From assembly GCA_025084515.1 (NCBI GenBank), contig JAJAGP010001516.1, positions 42,501 through 106,500 of the forward strand: a DNA stretch of 64,000 nt, given 5' to 3'. Origin of the DNA: Ancistrus triradiatus. Taxonomy: Eukaryota; Chordata; Actinopteri; Siluriformes; Loricariidae. This document shows positions 63,933 through 64,000 of this stretch, in pieces (the first letter of the stretch is position 1; every line of letters starts with the position of its first letter). Under the pieces are notes generated by a model. It saw only the letters and a list, made by a program, of their open reading frames with translations, was not told the DNA's origin and ran no database searches. The translations under genes were made by a program, and so were the position numbers.

Positions 63933-64000
63933 ACCACTTTATTTTATTCTTATACATATAATACATGTAAATATTTCCTATATCTGTTTATCTAAATGTT

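Overview
The window is vertebrate nuclear DNA, almost certainly from a teleost fish. The reasons are split genes with GT-AG introns, (CA)n microsatellites, Rex1/L2-type LINEs, many decayed Tc1-like transposons, and the gene order MSMP - RGP1 - GBA2, which to my knowledge is also found at human 9p13.3. No prokaryotic or viral gene content was seen. Most long open frames in the raw sequence are repeats or shadows; the real genes are split into short exons that I rebuilt by splice-site phase and family similarity.

Layout. 1-12.9 kb is a repeat sea: a possible terminal exon of an unidentified minus-strand gene at the left edge, an AT-rich tandem repeat, a decayed Tc1 transposon with about 200 bp inverted repeats (3783-5375), and a decayed L2-like LINE (about 6.45-11.79 kb) that still shows traces of an SGNH-esterase ORF1, an endonuclease and a reverse transcriptase. 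13.25-15.57 kb holds MSMP (3 exons, +). 15.97-21.95 kb holds RGP1 (8 coding exons, -), tail to tail with MSMP; its introns carry a (CA)86 tract and two long pyrimidine-rich tracts. 22-29 kb is the divergent RGP1/GBA2 interval, with a foldback repeat and transposon relics. 29.05-45.69 kb holds GBA2 (16 coding exons, +), with Tc1, Tigger and L2 relics and an intact tRNA-Lys in its introns.

44.4-61.2 kb is a tRNA-Lys(CUU)/tRNA-Asn(GUU) cluster in both orientations: eight full-length copies and about a dozen relics. It is embedded in nested direct and inverted segmental duplications. 53.7-55.05 kb and 61.64-63.93 kb are Rex1/CR1-group LINEs on opposite strands.

Functionally, RGP1 (Golgi Rab6 GEF subunit), GBA2 (cytosol-facing glucosylceramidase) and MSMP (secreted cysteine-rich ligand) are not one pathway; their adjacency is conserved synteny. 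No new multi-gene system is evident. The most unusual structure is the tRNA array, where four truncated tRNA-Lys copies share one deletion junction and have been spread by inverted duplication.
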